From: an uncultured Bacteroidia bacterium
GTDB lineage: Bacteria > Bacteroidota > Bacteroidia > Bacteroidales > F082
DNA length: 38,466 nucleotides
Direction of reading: 5' to 3'
Assembly (NCBI GenBank): GCA_913009755.1
Contig: CAJVWU010000037.1
Location: forward strand, 1-38,466
Part shown: in pieces, positions 34,780-38,466 of the stretch
Position numbering within the stretch: position 1 is the stretch's first letter
Layout: each line of letters begins with the position of its first letter
Position numbers and translations under genes: made by a program
The notes under the pieces: model-generated
Told to the model about the DNA's origin: nothing
Database searches by the model: none
What the model saw: only the letters and a program-made list of their open reading frames with translations

Positions 34780-34913
34780 GTGCCTAACAAAGGCTATACG
34801 TAATTTGGGTAAAGTGCTAATATTGAAGTTTATAGCATTAAATAAAATTAGTAGTAAATTGAAAGGTAATCGTTTCAAAATCCCAAACTACGCATAGCCA
34901 AACCGTTAGCTGC
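34780..34913 (+). other. attC-like site 4
   Basis: R'' GTGCCTAAC (34780-34788), spacer AAA, L'' GGCTATACGTAATTTGGG (34792-34809), L' CCCAAACTACGCATAGCC (34882-34899), spacer AAACC, R' GTTAGCTGC (34905-34913). A-C mismatches are again at arm positions 7 and 12. Length is 134 bp. Confidence 0.87.
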
Positions 34914-35060
34914 AAGTGAAAAGACCGAAACTGCAAGATTGAAACCTAATTATAGAATTTGAAAAAACGCATAGAAAATATTGGTTCATTGATTGAAAGT
35001 TGGTGCATGAAAAAATTAGTTTTTGCCCCCGCGCTTCTGCCCTTCGGGACAGTTGAGGAA
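34914..35060 (+). other. Non-coding leader of cassette 5
   Basis: No credible gene. A 77-codon frame from 34959 runs through the hairpin element and is rejected. No exact TAnnTTTG box is visible; TAGAATTTG near 34945 has one base too many between TA and TTTG. Confidence 0.4.
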
Positions 35061-35140
35061 GCCTACACACAAACAGCACATTTGCAAATCGCACAAGCCA
35101 ACCCACGACCAAAATTTGCAAAAGAGCTGTTTTTAGCACC
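35061..35140 (+). repeat. Covarying hairpin element, copy C
   Basis: Outer stem AAACAGC/GCTGTTT (35071-35077, 35126-35132), internal loop ACA/AGA, inner stem TTTGCAAAT/ATTTGCAAA (35081-35089, 35114-35122). Degenerate GCCAACGC-type repeats are at 35061 and 35097. It ends about 45 bp before the HMGL-like start. Confidence 0.7.
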
Positions 35141-35184
35141 ACCCAAATTTGCAGCACGACTATTAAAGGATAAAATTTTTAAGA

Positions 35185-36267
35185 ATGAATAAAGTATCAA
35201 TTCGTGAAGATTTTCGTAGAGATGGACTTTGTATGAACTTTCTAGTCAACTCCAAAATGATGAGCCATCTAGCAAAAGCATTTCCCTATTCTATTTTTAA
35301 TATAGGATATCCTGCAATTTGCTCTGAAGAAGCAAAATTGTGTAAAGAAATCACATTAAATCTTAGCAGTCTACCAATTGAAACAGCCGTTGTCGGTCAT
35401 GCATTGAAAAGTCATATAAAAACAATGGCAAACATTTCAAATTTAGCAAATAATACATCTGCAAATTTCTGGATTCCTTTTAGTGATCACATGATAAATA
35501 AAACACTCAAAATAACTTCAAGTCAGTTGCTTGACCATACTGTTAGAATGGTTAAATCATGGAAACACCTTTCAGAACGTCCCATTGATATTGCATTAGT
35601 AGATGCTACTGCAGAAGAAGAAAATCTAGATAAAAGATTACAGATTTATTTTGAGACGCTTAAGGGTGCAGGAGTCAGATCCATAATTATATGTGATACA
35701 AAAGGTATTGCTAATATTTCAAAATTGAAGAAGCTTTTTTCATTAATTAAAGCTGACATAGGAAAAATTGAATTTCATCCACATGATGACAAAAAACAAG
35801 CATTAAATAATACTAACGCCTTAATAATGATGGGTGTAAAAAGAATTGGCACAGCGATATATGGTTATGGAGAAAGAGGTTCAATGATAGATCCAAGAAT
35901 TTTAGTTGAAAAATATAATTTAAAGTTTAATCAATCGGACTTTGATAAGTTTGAGCAAGAATATAAAAAATTAATTCTTTCACTTAAAGAAACAGAACCG
36001 ATTTTTACAAGTGACTGTATTATTACAGGCACCCAATATCGATTATGGGGAAGAAATTCTAAAAAGACAATAAAATTTGGTATAACAAGCGACAAATATA
36101 TTTTATCGAAAATTGTAAATATTAAAATTGCTAGTATTTCTGATAGTCTTTTGTCATATATAAAGGATTGCATGTATAAGGATAAAAAACGAACCTATTC
36201 CAAAAATGAACTTTTACAAAAAATAACTGAATATTGTTATGACTCGGAAAAACGAATCGAATTATAA
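35185..36267 (+). CDS. Cassette 5: HMGL-like aldolase/acyltransferase-family protein
   Basis: The 360-aa protein has the TIM-barrel pattern of HMG-CoA lyase, isopropylmalate synthase and 4-hydroxy-2-oxovalerate aldolase. SIREDFRRDG replaces the usual DxTLRDG start, IICDTKGIANISKL is the DTxG block (171-174), and EFHPHDD (H198, H200) is the metal-binding HxH followed by a helix and GTAIYGYGERGSMID. The divergent start and the lack of amino-acid biosynthesis neighbours suggest a role with the glycosyltransferases that follow, for example making an unusual sugar or acyl unit. That is inference. Confidence 0.72.
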   Translation: MNKVSIREDFRRDGLCMNFLVNSKMMSHLAKAFPYSIFNIGYPAICSEEAKLCKEITLNLSSLPIETAVVGHALKSHIKTMANISNLANNTSANFWIPFSDHMINKTLKITSSQLLDHTVRMVKSWKHLSERPIDIALVDATAEEENLDKRLQIYFETLKGAGVRSIIICDTKGIANISKLKKLFSLIKADIGKIEFHPHDDKKQALNNTNALIMMGVKRIGTAIYGYGERGSMIDPRILVEKYNLKFNQSDFDKFEQEYKKLILSLKETEPIFTSDCIITGTQYRLWGRNSKKTIKFGITSDKYILSKIVNIKIASISDSLLSYIKDCMYKDKKRTYSKNELLQKITEYCYDSEKRIEL

Positions 36268-37198
36268 GAAAGGATTGATTAGTGTATTAATTCCTATTTA
36301 TGGTGAATTTGATATTAATAGAGCAATTCTTTCAATTGAATCTATAAGATCTCAAAAAGGTATTAAATTAGAGATAGTTGTTTCAGAACAAGGAATTTCA
36401 CCAAAATTTCAGTCGATTATTCCGAAAGGTATAAAATATATTTTCACGGAATTTATTCCATCAAAAGATATTAGCGATTTTAATCCCGGTATAGTAAGAA
36501 ACATTGCTTATGGTAAATCCACAGGGGAATTTATATATACTAATGATGCTGATATTTTATTTTTTGATGAATATTTTTTACAAAAGGGAATCAGCCTTTT
36601 AGAACATGCTCAAACGCTCGCTTTACACCGACCTCCAATGCGTAGAATACCAATTGAAAATTTTCATACTTTCTATAACCATTACAAAAAATACAATATT
36701 CGAAAATCAATAAACAATTTAGATATCTCACAAGCATTTCTTGCAACAATGGACGGATTAAAAAGGAAGCTTAAGGTTGTGAAGAAAGATGGAGAATATT
36801 ATGAGAAAACATTTACTACTTCATCCTGTGAATTTGAAAGGTATATAAATAACAAATCATTACTAGGTGAGGAACCTACTATCTGGACTGAAAATCTCCA
36901 TTGTGGGGGGAATTTATTAAGGAGAGTTCATTTTGAAGAAATTGGAGGATACTGTGAAGAGTTTATTAACTGGGGTGGTGAAGACTCTGATTTACAATGG
37001 AAACTTATGGAAAAGTATAATTTAAAATTCTTTCCTGATACAATTGATTTTAATGTATTACACCTAGATCATGAAAGAGGATACTTTTCATCAAAAATGT
37101 GGAAAAGAAACGAAGCAATTGAAATAGAAAGAAAAATTAATGGAATAGATAATGCTATAAGAAATGATAAGCGAAATATCTCAAAATATTTTAATTAG
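36239..37198 (+). CDS. Cassette 5: GT-A glycosyltransferase 1
   Basis: The 319-aa protein opens with LISVLIPIYGEF, has a metal-binding NDADIL (DxD at 103-105) and a C-terminal acceptor block CGGNLLRRVHFEEIGGY followed by NWGGEDSDLQW, as in galactosyltransferase-type GT2/GT7 proteins. It should transfer a sugar from a nucleotide sugar in the cytoplasm. It overlaps the HMGL-like gene by 29 bp and the next gene by 35 bp, so translation is tightly coupled. Confidence 0.8.
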   Translation: MTRKNESNYKKGLISVLIPIYGEFDINRAILSIESIRSQKGIKLEIVVSEQGISPKFQSIIPKGIKYIFTEFIPSKDISDFNPGIVRNIAYGKSTGEFIYTNDADILFFDEYFLQKGISLLEHAQTLALHRPPMRRIPIENFHTFYNHYKKYNIRKSINNLDISQAFLATMDGLKRKLKVVKKDGEYYEKTFTTSSCEFERYINNKSLLGEEPTIWTENLHCGGNLLRRVHFEEIGGYCEEFINWGGEDSDLQWKLMEKYNLKFFPDTIDFNVLHLDHERGYFSSKMWKRNEAIEIERKINGIDNAIRNDKRNISKYFN

Positions 37199-38024
37199 TG
37201 TGATAATCCCATTTTATGGTAATGCAGACATTAAACGATTAGAAATTGTAAAATACTCAATCGACTTACAAAGGAATATTAGAGTAGAATTAATCGTTTC
37301 AAATTCTGATGGAATAAAACCACCTATAACTGCACCGAAAGTAATTAATAAGGGGATTAAGAATTCAAATGGTACTTTTTTGTATATCAGTGATTCAGAT
37401 ATATCCTTTCCTTCACAAAATTATTTCAGTTCTTTACTAAACCTTATCACAAAAAGTAAAAATTTAGTTTTTAAACGCCCACCGATGCGTCGTCTTCTCA
37501 TTGAAGATTTTCTGAAATTTCATAATTTGGTTCAGTATGAAGGGTATATGAAAGCATTAAATTATTTGAATTTTTCAGAAGATTATATTGTTAAATTTGA
37601 TGATCACCCAAAAAACATTAAAGTTTTTAAAAAGAGTGAAAATGGTCGTATTAAGACGTTCATAGCCTCAGAACAAGATTTTACAAGTTACCTGTCAGAG
37701 TCATCAAATATTGGGAAAGAGCCAAAGTTTTTCAATCAAGAAAGACATTGTGGAGGTACATTTTTACGAAAGGAGCACGCCATAGAAGTTGGTAATTACT
37801 GTGAAGAGTTTATAAGCTGGGGTTGTTGGGATGCTGATTTTCAATGGAAATTAGCAGAAACATTTGATCTAAAGCAAATACCATATAAAAGTGATTATGA
37901 GGTAATACACTTGGATCATCCTAAATGGTATTTTGATAAACTCAAATGGGAATTGGACAAGAACTTACAATTTGATAGACGTAAACTGGGAGCTGAAAAT
38001 TGCATCCTCAATGACAGAAATTGA
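37164..38024 (+). CDS. Cassette 5: GT-A glycosyltransferase 2 (paralogue)
   Basis: The 286-aa protein is a tandem paralogue of the preceding one: ISVIIPFYGNADI, DSD at 77-79, FKRPPMRRLLIEDF (against LHRPPMRRIPIENF), CGGTFLRKEHAIEVGNYCEEF and SWGCWDADFQW. Because it differs in the acceptor block (GCWDAD for GGEDSD), it may use another acceptor. It overlaps its neighbour by 35 bp. Confidence 0.8.
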   Translation: MISEISQNILISVIIPFYGNADIKRLEIVKYSIDLQRNIRVELIVSNSDGIKPPITAPKVINKGIKNSNGTFLYISDSDISFPSQNYFSSLLNLITKSKNLVFKRPPMRRLLIEDFLKFHNLVQYEGYMKALNYLNFSEDYIVKFDDHPKNIKVFKKSENGRIKTFIASEQDFTSYLSESSNIGKEPKFFNQERHCGGTFLRKEHAIEVGNYCEEFISWGCWDADFQWKLAETFDLKQIPYKSDYEVIHLDHPKWYFDKLKWELDKNLQFDRRKLGAENCILNDRN

Positions 38025-38038
38025 TATAAATCGATCTC

Positions 38039-38353
38039 ATGAATAACATAGAATTCAGTTACTTTGATGAAAATATAGCCACGTTAACGGCACCGAAAGA
38101 CTTGATATATAGGATTCAAAATTGTATTGAGAATGATAAATATAACGTAGTAAAACCATATGGTTCAATAATAATTAGAGAAGTTAATCCTTTTAACTCC
38201 ATTAAAAAAGACACTTCTTTACCCTATTCTTCTTTTAAGAGCAATTATACAAAACCATATTTAGGTTGGGATTATTACAGATATGGTACTAAAACAAAAA
38301 CAATTTGGAAGAAAAATAAGAATTTTGAGGTTATTAATTATGAAGTTGTTTAA
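38039..38353 (+). CDS. Cassette 5: small unknown protein, end perhaps altered by IS
   Basis: This 104-aa frame begins 14 bp after the second glycosyltransferase. The text (SLPYSSFKSNYTKPYLGWDY) is rich in Tyr, Ser and Lys and I do not recognise it. The stop codon overlaps the end of a minus-strand transposase gene, so the last residues may be encoded by IS DNA and the native C-terminus lost. No attC follows before the window ends. Confidence 0.5.
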   Translation: MNNIEFSYFDENIATLTAPKDLIYRIQNCIENDKYNVVKPYGSIIIREVNPFNSIKKDTSLPYSSFKSNYTKPYLGWDYYRYGTKTKTIWKKNKNFEVINYEVV

Positions 38354-38466
38354 AGTCTCCGTAATAAAATAATTGAAAAAGCAAGTAATATTAAACCTTT
38401 CCAGTGCAAATCATTTGTTTCAAAACGTACTAAAATTGCTTTAAAAGCATCAAGCCAGGCATTCGT
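38350..38466 (-). CDS. IS transposase, C-terminus (partial)
   Basis: Minus-strand translation gives 38 residues containing NAWLDAFKAILVRFET and ending SIILLRRL. This matches the closing block of IS5/IS1182-like DDE transposases (AWLxxFkxLLVRyE...lRR). The rest lies outside the window. The IS end must be just left of 38350, inside or at the end of the small gene of cassette 5. Confidence 0.7.
   Translation of the reverse strand, partial: TNAWLDAFKAILVRFETNDLHWKGLILLAFSIILLRRL

Larger units (their letters stand above)
24249..38349 (+). mobile_element. Integron-like gene-cassette array (five cassettes)
   Basis: Cassette limits, taking recombination between G and TT of GTT: C1 24250-25742, C2 25743-26553, C3 26554-27720, C4 27721-34905, C5 34906 to beyond the window or the right IS. 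All genes run on the plus strand and each cassette ends in an attC-like site. The start of each of C1-C4 is complementary to the R'' box at its own 3' end: GTTACCCAAC/GTTGGGTAAC, GTTACCAGCA/TGCTGGTAAC, GTTGGCAGC/GCTGCCAAC, GTTAGGCAC/GTGCCTAAC. That is the footprint of circular-cassette insertion. C4 and C5 look visibly more A+T-rich than the left half of the window. Confidence 0.85.

Noticed and set aside
25614..34913. CRISPR array
   Set aside because: The repeats are few, over 130 bp, internally complementary and separated by whole genes.
34959..35192. 77-aa ORF in the leader of cassette 5
   Set aside because: It runs through covarying hairpin copy C and has no protein-like features.

Overview
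The window is typical of a Bacteroidota (Bacteroidetes) genome. Many genes are preceded by the phylum's -7 box TAnnTTTG with few Shine-Dalgarno sequences, one secreted protein ends in a type IX secretion (Por) sorting domain, and the regulator and lipoprotein types fit. A finer placement (perhaps an anaerobic or facultative Bacteroidales/Marinilabiliales lineage) is only inference.

Layout, left to right. (1) 1-3325: the end of an IS3-type element has cut a DnaB-like helicase gene, leaving its 3' part. An AAA+ ATPase / WYL-regulator pair follows. (2) 3567-7444: a bile-acid:sodium-symporter-family gene with a one-base frameshift, a PlsC-like acyltransferase, and a divergent PKD/T9SS surface protein. 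(3) 7766-15976: an uptake [NiFe] hydrogenase locus holding a 70-aa unknown protein, the Tat-exported small subunit with the six proximal-cluster cysteines of oxygen-tolerant group 1d enzymes, the large subunit and cytochrome b, with the maturation protease and HypA nearby. A GT87 transferase, a small protein and a beta-helix lipoprotein are interspersed. (4) 16281-22313: housekeeping and accessory genes (small membrane protein, CPA2 antiporter, CaCA antiporter, aminotransferase, DUF1573 protein, ChaN-like protein).

(5) 22476-38349 is the most unusual part: an integron-like cassette array. A 587-aa tyrosine recombinase, with three tandem N-terminal modules resembling HARP domains, is followed 10 bp after its stop codon by an attI-like core site and then by five cassettes in the same orientation. 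Four 134-137-bp attC-like sites separate the cassettes. The first ten or so bases of each of the first four cassettes are the reverse complement of the R'' box at that cassette's own 3' end, as expected if each cassette once circularised. The recombinase lacks the insertion typical of IntI and sits upstream of the array, pointing the same way. The cassettes carry an alpha/beta hydrolase, a secreted unknown, a HEPN-like protein, a four-gene restriction/defence-like operon (DUF3800, MmeI-type methyltransferase, SF2 helicase, GIY-YIG nuclease) and an HMGL-like / tandem glycosyltransferase cluster.

A second repeat family, three covarying hairpins with an invariant ACA/AGA internal loop, brackets the defence operon and precedes the HMGL-like gene. 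The array runs into a second IS transposase at the right edge. A decayed attC-like site also lies beside hypA, suggesting older cassette activity. All of this was read by eye; no database search was run.
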